Positions 1 to 11,058 of a stretch of DNA of 64,000 nt are shown one piece after another. The position numbers were made by a program, and so were the translations under genes. Location: contig RPFO01000231.1 in the NCBI GenBank assembly GCA_009746045.1, positions 980,388 to 1,044,387 of the forward strand. The letters are read 5' to 3'. The stretch comes from Mesostigma viride. Lineage: Eukaryota > Streptophyta > Mesostigmatophyceae > Mesostigmatales > Mesostigmataceae. Positions within the stretch are counted from its first letter, which is position 1; every line of letters starts with the position of its first letter. The notes beneath the pieces are model-generated. The model searched no databases. It was not told where the DNA came from and worked only from the letters and a program-made list of their open reading frames with translations.

Positions 1-2147
1 TCCATCCATCCATCCATCCATCCATCCATCCATCCATCCATCCATCCATCCATCCATCCATCCATCCATCCATCCATCCATCCATCCATCCATCCATCCA
101 TCCATCCATCCATCCATCCATCCATCCATCCATCCATCCATCCATCCATCCATCCATCCATCCATCCATCCATCCATCCATCCATCCATCCATCCATCCA
201 TCCATCCATCCATCCATCCATCCATCCATCCATCCATCCATCCATCCATCCATCCATCCATCCATCCATCCATCCATCCATCCATCCATCCATCCATCCA
301 TCCATCCATCCATCCATCCATCCATCCATCCATCCATCCATCCATCCATCCATCCATCCATCCATCCATCCATCCATCCATCCATCCATCCATCCATCCA
401 TCCATCCATCCATCCATCCATCCATCCATCCATCCATCCATCCATCCATCCATCCATCCATCCATCCATCCATCCATCCATCCATCCATCCATCCATCCA
501 TCCATCCATCCATCCATCCATCCATCCATCCATCCATCCATCCATCCATCCATCCATCCATCCATCCATCCATCCATCCATCCATCCATCCATCCATCCA
601 TCCATCCATCCATCCATCCATCCATCCATCCATCCATCCATCCATCCATCCATCCATCCATCCATCCATCCATCCATCCATCCATCCATCCATCCATCCA
701 TCCATCCATCCATCCATCCATCCATCCATCCATCCATCCATCCATCCATCCATCCATCCATCCATCCATCCATCCATCCATCCATCCATCCATCCATCCA
801 TCCATCCATCCATCCATCCATCCATCCATCCATCCATCCATCCATCCATCCATCCATCCATCCATCCATCCATCCATCCATCCATCCATCCATCCATCCA
901 TCCATCCATCCATCCATCCATCCATCCATCCATCCATCCATCCATCCATCCATCCATCCATCCATCCATCCATCCATCCATCCATCCATCCATCCATCCA
1001 TCCATCCATCCATCCATCCATCCATCCATCCATCCATCCATCCATCCATCCATCCATCCATCCATCCATCCATCCATCCATCCATCCATCCATCCATCCA
1101 TCCATCCATCCATCCATCCATCCATCCATCCATCCATCCATCCATCCATCCATCCATCCATCCATCCATCCATCCATCCATCCATCCATCCATCCATCCA
1201 TCCATCCATCCATCCATCCATCCATCCATCCATCCATCCATCCATCCATCCATCCATCCATCCATCCATCCATCCATCCATCCATCCATCCATCCATCCA
1301 TCCATCCATCCATCCATCCATCCATCCATCCATCCATCCATCCATCCATCCATCCATCCATCCATCCATCCATCCATCCATCCATCCATCCATCCATCCA
1401 TCCATCCATCCATCCATCCATCCATCCATCCATCCATCCATCCATCCATCCATCCATCCATCCATCCATCCATCCATCCATCCATCCATCCATCCATCCA
1501 TCCATCCATCCATCCATCCATCCATCCATCCATCCATCCATCCATCCATCCATCCATCCATCCATCCATCCATCCATCCATCCATCCATCCATCCATCCA
1601 TCCATCCATCCATCCATCCATCCATCCATCCATCCATCCATCCATCCATCCATCCATCCATCCATCCATCCATCCATCCATCCATCCATCCATCCATCCA
1701 TCCATCCATCCATCCATCCATCCATCCATCCATCCATCCATCCATCCATCCATCCATCCATCCATCCATCCATCCATCCATCCATCCATCCATCCATCCA
1801 TCCATCCATCCATCCATCCATCCATCCATCCATCCATCCATCCATCCATCCATCCATCCATCCATCCATCCATCCATCCATCCATCCATCCATCCATCCA
1901 TCCATCCATCCATCCATCCATCCATCCATCCATCCATCCATCCATCCATCCATCCATCCATCCATCCATCCATCCATCCATCCATCCATCCATCCATCCA
2001 TCCATCCATCCATCCATCCATCCATCCATCCATCCATCCATCCATCCATCCATCCATCCATCCATCCATCCATCCATCCATCCATCCATCCATCCATCCA
2101 TCCATCCATCCATCCATCCATCCATCCATCCATCCATCCATCCATCC
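1..2147. repeat. (TCCA)n tetranucleotide array 1
   Basis: An uninterrupted tetranucleotide array of about 537 units runs from the window edge to the start of LINE-A. No variant unit was seen. Its purity suggests recent expansion, or assembly smoothing. It probably continued originally into the array at 7471, because the LINE-A copy sits between the two. Confidence 0.98.
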
Positions 2148-2382
2148 ATATATGGCTTTGATCACTAACTAATCAATCATCACTTTTACGGTGTGGCGAG
2201 CTATGGATGCCGAGAATGCTCATAACTTTTACATCCGGGCATGAAATTTGGTCGGGTAAATTGCAGTAGAAGCGTCTTTTGATGACGAACACGATGATAT
2301 AATTTTCAGCCGCCATCGCCCAAGATTTAGCGCAATATCAAAAACGCAGCACAGGCAGGGTTCGTATTTTCCGGAACCAGCT

Positions 2383-3706
2383 ATGGCAGAAACTCCGTCA
2401 ACCGCCTCCCATACTCTCTCCGAGGGGAGGCTTCAGCGCCCAACACGATTACGCAACTAATTGCAGATGCGGAAACCATTGCGACGCAGCCCCGGGCCAG
2501 CGAGGCCGCCATTACCGCCTCCTCCAAGCGGTTTGCGTCACCCAGCCGACGAGATGGATCGCCAGGTCCCTTTGCCATCGTCTTCCAAAGACACCCCCAT
2601 TGACGACGCCATCGACGACGACGACGACGACGCTAACGACGCTGAGTTCGACCCAGCATCCTTCATGCCTGGCAAGGTTGTCGCCGAGCACCGGTTCTTT
2701 TCGCTTACCGCCGAGGAGGCGCAGGCTATCCTGCACCACCTGAAAGCCAACGACATTCCACTCTATTTTCCCACGTCTGGCGATACCATTCCTGGACGAG
2801 CTTGCCGAATGGACGAGCCAGAGCTTCGACTTTCTGTTTTCCTGAGCCACGCGCAGGCCCCTGCCTCCGGGCACTCTTTGCCGCTTTCGAGGACGCCGAG
2901 CACGGCACCGCCAACACCCCTGATGCTGCTTCCCCGGAAGCAGACCTGCACAAGCTCAATAAGAAGTCGCAGACATGGCTGCCCAACTCGGCGCCTTGTC
3001 CACCGCTATCCGTCAAGACACTGCTGCGCTCCAATCCAGCATTGCCGAGGTCAAGGCCGCCCTGGCCACACCTCCCCAGCCAGCAGCCCCTGCACCACCA
3101 GCTATGCTAACGTGGTAAAACAGACGGACATTGCCAACCTGATGGAAGATGCAGCACGCAGGGGGGCTGCAGCCCACAAGACTGCGGTCGAGGAGGACCT
3201 GCGCTCACGCAGTATAGTGGTCCGGTATTTCCAGGTCGCACAGCAGCCTGAAACGGACCTGATGCTAGCGCAACGCCTGTACCACAGCCTCATCGTGGGC
3301 AGGCTGCAACTGGGCAACGAACGCATCCGCATTGAGTCGGCAGCCTGGATGGCGGGCCAGCCTGGCCCCATCCGGGTGACCTTTGCGAATGTGGCCAGCA
3401 AGGTGAAGGTACTCCAGGCCCGCAAGCTCCTAGGCGGGAAGAACGCGCCGAGCCTCGACGACCTCCTCTCACCGGCCCAGCTAGTCATCAAGAATGGTCT
3501 GCTGGGCAGCGACGTGGCGACCAAGGCCAGCAGGAGGCCAGAAGGTCTACGTCCGCCTCGTCCACGACACCCCCGTGCTATTCATCAACGGCCAGCGCAC
3601 GGAGGCGCAGGCTCCGAACAAGCGGCACAAGTCGGGCCGTCCCAGGCCCGCCCCAGCTGCGTCATCATCGTCTACGCACGTCCCGGGTATGGATGGCGCC
3701 CGGTAA
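2383..3706 (+). pseudogene. LINE-A ORF1 (L1 ORF1p-like), frameshifted
   Basis: No single frame spans the region. An ATG at 2383 opens a short frame. Coding-like stretches then alternate between frames: an acidic segment (about 2560-2800), an alanine-rich probable coiled coil (about 2975-3110), and an RRM-like core from about 3190 containing SIVVRYF and IRVTFANVASKVKVLQARK. The C-terminus (VYVRLVHDTPVLFINGQRT) lies in another frame and ends at 3706. The order coiled coil, RRM, basic C-terminal domain is that of L1 ORF1 RNA-binding chaperones, which coat the element RNA. Several frameshifts are needed to link the pieces, so this copy probably makes no full ORF1 protein, although its ORF2 is open. 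Confidence 0.7.
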
Positions 3707-3973
3707 GGGCACACCCTCGCGGCCTCGCGGTACAATAGGCTTTGGGCACAGCCTTTATAAACAAGCCCCTTTCCATCCTCATGTCGCACCGTGCGAGCAT
3801 GATCAGGATGCAAGGTCGCCAGGCACGCCACGGTCAACCTTCCCGCCAATTTACCAGCCTTACACGCCTCCTAGCCCGCCTTGAGCGGGATGAGGCCCAG
3901 TCGACACGCCGGCGACCCCAGCCAGGACGGAGACGACGCATATCCGTCCTGAAAGAAAGCCTCCATGCGTTGA

Positions 3974-6900
3974 CAAGCATTAACCCCAATCGCCACCCTC
4001 CCCCTCCCCCCCCCCCCCACCCCACCCCCACCTCCAGCACTACCCTTCTCCACCCCCACCCCCACCCCCACCCCCCCGCTAATAGGGCAACGGCCCATTC
4101 TTGGTATTGCTAGTTTTAACGTGCGCACCCTCCCTGCAGATCCTTCTACGAGCGGCGGCACCCCAGCACGCCAACGCGTCGACGAGCTGATCGCCCTGTG
4201 CGCCGACAACAAGATCGCTGTTCTTGGAGTCCAGGAGCACCGACGCACCGTTGACCCTCAGCACGCGGTCAACGGTCTGCTGGTCGACGACCTGCGTGCA
4301 GGCTGGCGGTTCCACTATGGTGGCGGCGACGCGCCGGGCCAAGGTGGTGTGGGCCTCTTGTGCTCGCCGGCAGCATCAGAGCAGCTCCAGTCCATCGTGC
4401 TGCGGTCCCCGCGTGTGCTAGTGGCCACTTTTTCGGCCACTGAGGGCCATTCACACCACACGCTAACCGTTATCGTGGGATATGCACCACATGCGGGTCG
4501 AGCTCAGGCGGAACGTGAGGCCTTCTTCGACGCCCTCAAGGAGGAGGAGGCCAACATCCCAGCTCGGCACTTCCTGGTTATGCTGCTCGACGCCAACGCC
4601 ACGCTGCCAGTTGGCACTGGGGGCGCTCAGTATTCCCCAACCAACACGACAGCCAACGGTAACACGCCTTTATTTGCGAATCTGCTGGCAGAATCTGCGC
4701 TGGTTGCATGCAATGCTTCTTTCGCACGCCCCGCTGAGCAGCTGGCCACCTTTTTTGGGCCGTCGGATCGGGTGGTGTGCCTTGATTATGTCTGCGTACG
4801 TCGGGCTCAGCGCCCCTCAGTTGTCGATGCTCGCGTCCTGCAAGATTCTGTCAGCACGGTGGAATCTGATCATCGTCTCGTGCTCGCTCGCATCAGATTG
4901 CGGTTTCCTGGGGTGAAACCGTCGCGACAGCTGGCACCTCAGCCAGATCTGAAAGTGCTCCGGATTGTGCTGAAGGATGCCGACAAGATGTCAGCAGAAG
5001 AGCAGGCCGCTATGTCGCACAGGGATGATTTCCTGGCCGTATTCGACGCCGGGGGCAGCCGACAGCAGTTACACGCCATTCCGCCGCCGGGGGATATTTC
5101 AGTGATCCTCCGTGGTGTCGCCGCCAAGTATCGCCTGGCTGCCCGCACCCTCCCCACCTTGCCTCCGCGTCGGCAGCTTGCTGTCCACCGTCACGCACCG
5201 ACAGTGGTCGCCGCCAGGCAGATGCTCCGCCGCAACAGAGATCCGCTCGCCAAACCTGGGCTGCAAGCAGCTCTGAGGGCCGCCTACGAGCAGGCTGAGA
5301 AGGCAGATGCTCAGCAGATGGTCAAGGACCTGCGCAGCTGCCAGCAGAAGCACGACGGCAAGGGGGCCTGGTTCTGGTACAAGCGCCTCGGGCACCCGGA
5401 CGGCCTCGGCCGGCCCCACCGCCACGACGTCCCCGGCGCCCCAGCCAAGCGGCTTCGTACCTGGGCCACGGCCACGGCCGAGGTCGTGGGGACAGCTGCG
5501 CCGCCCCCACCCCTGCTCCCAGCCGCCGCCGCCCGCCCGGCCGCCCTGGCCGGCCCCGCAGGGCCCCCGGCCCCGCCTAGGTCAGCGGCGGACTACCTAG
5601 TCCCCCCGCTGGTCGGCCCACTTGGCGACCCGTCTGACATGCCTCCTTTCACCTCTCGCGAGGTCACGGAGGCGGTCCAGCGCCTGCGTTATGACGCAGC
5701 CACCGGCTCTGACGAGATTCCGGCCGCAGTTGTAAAACTTGCAGCCGAATTCGAGGACACAGGTGTTATGCTGCTCTTCCGGGACATCTGCAACCGCCTT
5801 CTGCTGTCGTCGCAACCACCTCCAGCGGCCTGGCAACACAGTTTTCGCACGATGCTGTACAAGAACAAGGGGTCGCCTGCCGACCCCGGCAACTACAGAG
5901 GGGTGTGCATTCAAAGTGCCCCCCTCAAGCTTCTTATGCGGCTCATCCTGAACCGCCTGCGCACGGCCCTGGACGGTCACCTCAGCGAGACTCAGCACGG
6001 CTTCCGTTCAGGTCGCAACACAGTACAGGCGCTCTTCGCTACTCGCCGACTGGTGGAGGAACTGCAACGCCTTCAGCCTGGTGAGTCCCCTTTGCACCTT
6101 GTGCTGGTGGACTTCATCAAAGCCTTCGATTCGGTTTTCTGGCCTGCGCTTTGGGACATCCTCGAGTTGTTCCGGATCCCCCGCCCCCTGATTGCTGTCA
6201 TCCGCAACCTGTATGAAGGGTCCACCACTTCGGTGCGCACTTCTTACGGGACCACGCCCCCATGCCCTTTACAGAAGGGTGTGTGGCAGGGCTGCGTGCT
6301 GTCGCCCTACCTGTTCATTATTGTTGTCGAATACGTAATGATTCAGGCGCGCAAGCGATTTGCCCGCATCGTGGGCAGGGAACCAGGAGTGCAGGTTGCT
6401 AACAAATTCTGGCATGGCGGTGCGGACACGGAGATTCGGCTAGCAGACATCATTTACGCAGACGACACCACCCTCTTTGAGGACACTGAGCACGTGCAGA
6501 CATGGCTTGACTGCCTGGCTCTCGAGGCCCGTGCAGTGGGGCTTGAGGTCAGCAAGAAGACAGAGGCCCTGGCGGTTGGGCTCACCACCTCAGCGCCGCC
6601 CCTCTATCTCCTAGACGGCTCTCGAGTCCTGTATCGGGACCGCGTTAAGCTGCTGGGCAGCCTGCTCCCTAGCTGCGAGGTGGATGTGGACCACCGCATC
6701 TCCCTCGCCTGGCACGCTTTACGCCAGTACCGGGCCCTATGGCGCAAGCCCCTGGGCAAGATCGAGAAACAGGACCTGTTCAAGGTCCTCGTCCTTCCTG
6801 TTCTCACGTATGGCGCCGAGACGTGGACCCTCACCGCCGACCTGGCCCGCAAGCTGGACGGCGCGGTCACCAGCATGCTGCGTTCCATTTTCAGAGTAGG

Positions 6901-7291
6901 ATATGCTGCTCATGTCCGCAATGAGGACCTGTACCAGGGCATGCCCTATATCACCAGCACAATTAAGCAACGCCGCCTGCAGCTAGTAGGGCACCTAGCT
7001 CGCACCAACCAGGTAGACACCTCACGTGGCCCCCCCGCAGGACTGCGACCAGCCCAGCCTGGCCGGCACCTCCTGACGTGGGCTGGGCCCAGTGATGTTA
7101 GACGCCGCAAGGCCCGCACCTTCAAAGAACAGCTAGTAGAGGACATGGGGGGCCTAGGCCTCTCCGTGATTTGGAAGAAGATGATGGACAAGGCCAAGTG
7201 GGCCCAGGTCATAGAGGACAACGAGCCCCCCCAGTGGGGAAGCGCCCGCGTGTGCAATCCCGCGGGAGGCACGCTAGATAGCTCCCCCTAG
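3974..7291 (+). CDS. LINE-A ORF2: AP-type endonuclease plus reverse transcriptase
   Basis: A long open frame of about 1,100 codons. The N-terminal endonuclease begins with GIASFNVRTL (about 4103) and shows VLGVQEHRRT, a DANATLP stretch in the usual GDFN position, and ESDHRLVLARI with the catalytic SDH. The reverse transcriptase shows YRGVCIQSAPLKLL, QHGFRSGRNTVQALFATRR, motif A DFIKAFDSV (about 6110), motif B GVWQGCVLSPYLFI, motif C YADD (6455-6466) and motif E VKLLGSLLP. The C-terminus has YGAETWTL and GHLARTNQVD; no RNase H domain was seen. The frame opens after a TGA at 3971 and contains no ATG before the endonuclease; the GTG at 4121 is internal to it. Translation would need reinitiation, a non-AUG start or linkage to ORF1. 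The protein nicks target DNA and reverse-transcribes the element RNA. All catalytic motifs look intact. Confidence 0.92.
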   Translation, partial: QALTPIATLPLPPPPTPPPPPALPFSTPTPTPTPPLIGQRPILGIASFNVRTLPADPSTSGGTPARQRVDELIALCADNKIAVLGVQEHRRTVDPQHAVNGLLVDDLRAGWRFHYGGGDAPGQGGVGLLCSPAASEQLQSIVLRSPRVLVATFSATEGHSHHTLTVIVGYAPHAGRAQAEREAFFDALKEEEANIPARHFLVMLLDANATLPVGTGGAQYSPTNTTANGNTPLFANLLAESALVACNASFARPAEQLATFFGPSDRVVCLDYVCVRRAQRPSVVDARVLQDSVSTVESDHRLVLARIRLRFPGVKPSRQLAPQPDLKVLRIVLKDADKMSAEEQAAMSHRDDFLAVFDAGGSRQQLHAIPPPGDISVILRGVAAKYRLAARTLPTLPPRRQLAVHRHAPTVVAARQMLRRNRDPLAKPGLQAALRAAYEQAEKADAQQMVKDLRSCQQKHDGKGAWFWYKRLGHPDGLGRPHRHDVPGAPAKRLRTWATATAEVVGTAAPPPPLLPAAAARPAALAGPAGPPAPPRSAADYLVPPLVGPLGDPSDMPPFTSREVTEAVQRLRYDAATGSDEIPAAVVKLAAEFEDTGVMLLFRDICNRLLLSSQPPPAAWQHSFRTMLYKNKGSPADPGNYRGVCIQSAPLKLLMRLILNRLRTALDGHLSETQHGFRSGRNTVQALFATRRLVEELQRLQPGESPLHLVLVDFIKAFDSVFWPALWDILELFRIPRPLIAVIRNLYEGSTTSVRTSYGTTPPCPLQKGVWQGCVLSPYLFIIVVEYVMIQARKRFARIVGREPGVQVANKFWHGGADTEIRLADIIYADDTTLFEDTEHVQTWLDCLALEARAVGLEVSKKTEALAVGLTTSAPPLYLLDGSRVLYRDRVKLLGSLLPSCEVDVDHRISLAWHALRQYRALWRKPLGKIEKQDLFKVLVLPVLTYGAETWTLTADLARKLDGAVTSMLRSIFRVGYAAHVRNEDLYQGMPYITSTIKQRRLQLVGHLARTNQVDTSRGPPAGLRPAQPGRHLLTWAGPSDVRRRKARTFKEQLVEDMGGLGLSVIWKKMMDKAKWAQVIEDNEPPQWGSARVCNPAGGTLDSSP

Positions 7292-7470
7292 GGCAGCGTG
7301 CGGCTGCCTAGATAGATGATGTAGTTAGAATGTTGTTAGATAGATGTAGTATGTAGCCAATGTAGATAGATTAGACCGGTAGGAATGTGTGCACCCATCC
7401 ATCCATTCATCGGGGTTAATGCTCCGTGACTCCCCAACGGGAGCACGAGTCTAATTAATTAATTAATTAA
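7292..7470 (+). promoter_or_regulatory. LINE-A 3' UTR with terminal hairpin and (TTAA)n tail
   Basis: The UTR contains TAGATAGATG repeats, CCATCCATCCATTCATC (about 7397) and the hairpin CTCCCCAACGGGAG followed by CACGAGTC and (TTAA)n. The same end recurs at least eight times in the window on different 5' truncations. This is what a 3' recognition hairpin used by the element's own reverse transcriptase would look like. Confidence 0.75.
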
Positions 7471-8990
7471 TCCATCCATCCATCCATCCATCCATCCATC
7501 CATCCATCCATCCATCCATCCATCCATCCATCCATCCATCCATCCATCCATCCATCCATCCATCCATCCATCCATCCATCCATCCATCCATCCATCCATC
7601 CATCCATCCATCCATCCATCCATCCATCCATCCATCCATCCATCCATCCATCCATCCATCCATCCATCCATCCATCCATCCATCCATCCATCCATCCATC
7701 CATCCATCCATCCATCCATCCATCCATCCATCCATCCATCCATCCATCCATCCATCCATCCATCCATCCATCCATCCATCCATCCATCCATCCATCCATC
7801 CATCCATCCATCCATCCATCCATCCATCCATCCATCCATCCATCCATCCATCCATCCATCCATCCATCCATCCATCCATCCATCCATCCATCCATCCATC
7901 CATCCATCCATCCATCCATCCATCCATCCATCCATCCATCCATCCATCCATCCATCCATCCATCCATCCATCCATCCATCCATCCATCCATCCATCCATC
8001 CATCCATCCATCCATCCATCCATCCATCCATCCATCCATCCATCCATCCATCCATCCATCCATCCATCCATCCATCCATCCATCCATCCATCCATCCATC
8101 CATCCATCCATCCATCCATCCATCCATCCATCCATCCATCCATCCATCCATCCATCCATCCATCCATCCATCCATCCATCCATCCATCCATCCATCCATC
8201 CATCCATCCATCCATCCATCCATCCATCCATCCATCCATCCATCCATCCATCCATCCATCCATCCATCCATCCATCCATCCATCCATCCATCCATCCATC
8301 CATCCATCCATCCATCCATCCATCCATCCATCCATCCATCCATCCATCCATCCATCCATCCATCCATCCATCCATCCATCCATCCATCCATCCATCCATC
8401 CATCCATCCATCCATCCATCCATCCATCCATCCATCCATCCATCCATCCATCCATCCATCCATCCATCCATCCATCCATCCATCCATCCATCCATCCATC
8501 CATCCATCCATCCATCCATCCATCCATCCATCCATCCGGCATCCATCCATCCATCCATCCATCCATCCGGCATCCATCCATCCATCCATCCATCCATCCA
8601 TCCATCCATCCATCCATCCATCCATCCATCCATCCATCCATCCATCCATCCATCCATCCATCCATCCATCCATCCATCCATCCATCCATCCATCCATCCA
8701 TCCATCCATCCATCCATCCATCCATCCATCCATCCATCCATCCATCCATCCATCCATCCATCCATCCATCCATCCATCCATCCATCCATCCATCCATCCA
8801 TCCATCCATCCATCCATCCATCCATCCATCCATCCATCCATCCATCCATCCATCCATCCATCCATCCATCCATCCATCCATCCATCCATCCATCCATCCA
8901 TCCATCCATCCATCCATCCATCCATCCATCCATCCATCCATCCATCCATCCATCCATCCATCCATCCATCCATCCATCCATCCTGCATCC
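7471..8990. repeat. (TCCA)n tetranucleotide array 2
   Basis: About 1.5 kb of the same unit as array 1, with three interruptions (CCGGCATCC near 8536 and 8567, CCTGCATCC near 8982). It runs directly into a LINE-A 3' end, so it occupies the place of the short CATC run in the LINE-A 3' UTR. Confidence 0.97.
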
Positions 8991-9062
8991 ATCCATCCAT
9001 TGGGGTTACTGCTCCGTGACTCCCCAACAACAGGGGCACGAGTTTAATTAGTTAATTAATTA
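8991..9062 (+). mobile_element. LINE-A 3' terminal stub
   Basis: Only the last ~70 bp of LINE-A: CATC units, GGGGTTACTGCTCCGTGACT, a slightly altered hairpin (CTCCCCAACAACAGGGG) and a TTAA tail. The tail abuts the tail of a LINE-C in the opposite orientation. Confidence 0.8.
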
Positions 9063-9503
9063 ATAGACACGTGACTGCGTCACGTGTGCATTTAAGTCCT
9101 CAGTGGGAGGGGAACATGCATGGGATGGAATGGATGGTGTAAGCTATCTAGATCCTAGTTACAGGGTTGTGGGCACCAGGCATCATTGATGTGCCGCAGC
9201 ACGAGCCACGAGCCACGAGCGAACATGGCTGACGGCAGAGCTCAGAACTTTTGCGTCTGAGCCCCAAATGCAGTCAGATCACTTGCAACCGATGCGTCTT
9301 TTCTAGGCGCATCTGCTACTAGCATCAATTGGTTACAGCTGTAACACAGTATTGTGGCCAGCCTGCAGCTATTACGCAAACTGAAGCACCACGGCGTCAG
9401 TTCTAAGACGCATGCTGATATATTTTCCCGACGCCATTACGCAATATTATGACGAGCAAACGCTCCTACCCGACGCAACGCAGCCTGGCGGCTGAGCTAA
9501 GCC

Positions 9504-10853
9504 ATGAAAATCTGTCTGCAGCTCCGGCTGCAGCTTCGCCCTCAGGTCCGGCAGGCAGCGGTGACACTAGTCGCGCTGGTGGTCGCCCCGAACCGGCCTC
9601 CCGGGCTTAATGCCTCGCCATCGGCATCGCCTGACCCTATAAACGCAGCCGCCCAGCCGACAAAACAGGAGGGTCTTCACGCCCCTCAGAACCGCGCTTT
9701 CGGCCCGAATCTTTCAAGGTCGATGATCACGACTGGACCAGCATGTCCCCGGCCAGTGCTCTGCGCTGCATCTTCTACGGGGACTACGCCTCGCGCTTTA
9801 CGACCTGTGCCTCCATCTCCACAGCATCGACCGCCTCATCACCCCGGACGGCAGCTGATGGCACAACACCAGCGTTCTGTTCGGGTGCAACCGCCCCCAC
9901 CTCCAGCACACCATCCTCAACGTCCCTTCTCATGCGCTCTGATGGCGAGATCTGGGCTCCATCCATCTCCGCCCCCACACTCCGTTCCATCCTTACGGAA
10001 GCCTTCCAGCAGCACGTGACCCCCCTCGGCTGCCGACGTAGCAGCACTGGGCGGCACGTTGGCTGCTGAGCTTCCTCACCTTTCCACCACCGTCGCCTCC
10101 ACCTCCACTGCCCTTTCCGCCTCCACTGCCGACATCACGGCCCAGCTCCTCGACCTCGACCAGCGCCTCCAAGCCACCGCCACCGCCCTTGTCCCCTTGA
10201 GAGCTTGCATGACACCGCCGGCCTCACCGCCCAGGCGGTGAAGGACATCGCTGGCCCAGCCGGCATCTGCTGGCCCGGCCGGCGATGCTCCCTCCACCTG
10301 GGCGGACTTGCTTAGCATCATACCACCTCCACCACCTCCACCATCGCGGCTGTCACCATCGCGGCACAGCTCAAGCAACAAGCCCTCGACCTTCGCGAGG
10401 AGACCGACATCACCCAGCGCAGCCACAATGTCATCGTCAACTTAGCACTTCGCCCCAGCCGGCAGGTGAGACCTCGACGACTCTTCTCACGGCATTTTTA
10501 AAGCGCGACATTCTTGCCCCCATGCAACTCACTGGTGAGCTGCGGATGTTGGCTGTCCGCCTCCCCCGCGCACGGGGTAAGGCTCGGGCCCGGCACCCGG
10601 GTGAGTCCTCACCTTTAAGTACATGGCGGACAAGCTGCATGTCGTTCCTTAAATGCCGCAAGAAGCTCTCGGGGTCTCGCTTCACGCTGGACGACGACTT
10701 GACCCTGGCCCAGCAACAGCGGCGCGACGCGAGCTATGGCCGACCTACCTTCAGCTCCGGCAGAGCGCAGGGGGGAAGCCGGTATACTGGAGGGGGGCGG
10801 TCATCCACGTTGACCACAAGCCATGGCAGGCCCCTCCTGCCACCTCAGACTAG
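9504..10853 (+). pseudogene. G1 ORF1, decayed L1-ORF1-like protein
   Basis: Pieces in several frames match the better-preserved ORF1 at 55903-57287. The start (PQVRQAAVTLVALVVAP) lies near 9530, a threonine/serine/proline-rich middle at about 10080-10240, and the RRM/C-terminal part at about 10400-10850 reads RFTLDDDLTLAQQQRRDASY. Frameshifts are numerous. The intact family protein would bind its own RNA; this copy is dead. Confidence 0.7.
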
Positions 10854-11058
10854 GGAATATATACCAGTAGTGTAGATTAGTAAGGCTTAGCCTAGCATGT
10901 GGCCCACGCACATGTGCGCCCATAATGGCCCCCATGGATGATGCCTTCAGAATTTAGCCGGCATGCCCTGCCTAGATAATGGGACCTCCCATGGATGTTG
11001 CACTATATAAGAATTTAGTCATGCTATGCCTATGCAGAGAGACGCTCTCTGTCGAGAA

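Larger units (their letters stand above)
2148..7470 (+). mobile_element. LINE-A, full-length L1-type non-LTR retrotransposon
   Basis: A 5.3-kb element in order: 5' UTR (2148-2382), decayed ORF1 (2383-3706), C-rich inter-ORF spacer (to about 4100), ORF2 with endonuclease and reverse transcriptase (to 7291), and a 3' UTR. The 3' UTR holds a few CATC units, then a hairpin (CTCCC-CAAC-GGGAG, about 7430-7442), and ends in a (TTAA)n tail at 7452-7470. It lies inside a (TCCA)n array, so its target duplication cannot be read. It is the reference for the LINE-A fragments at 8991, 12573, 19060, 39655, 44849 and 54463. Confidence 0.93.

Noticed and set aside
1-2147. Telomeric repeat at the window edge
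   Set aside because: TCCA is not a known telomere unit, and the same array recurs internally at 7471 beside a LINE-A end.
7459-9039. Long minus-strand frames encoding a WMDG repeat protein
   Set aside because: Pure translation of (TCCA)n in three phases; no codon bias or flanking gene signals.
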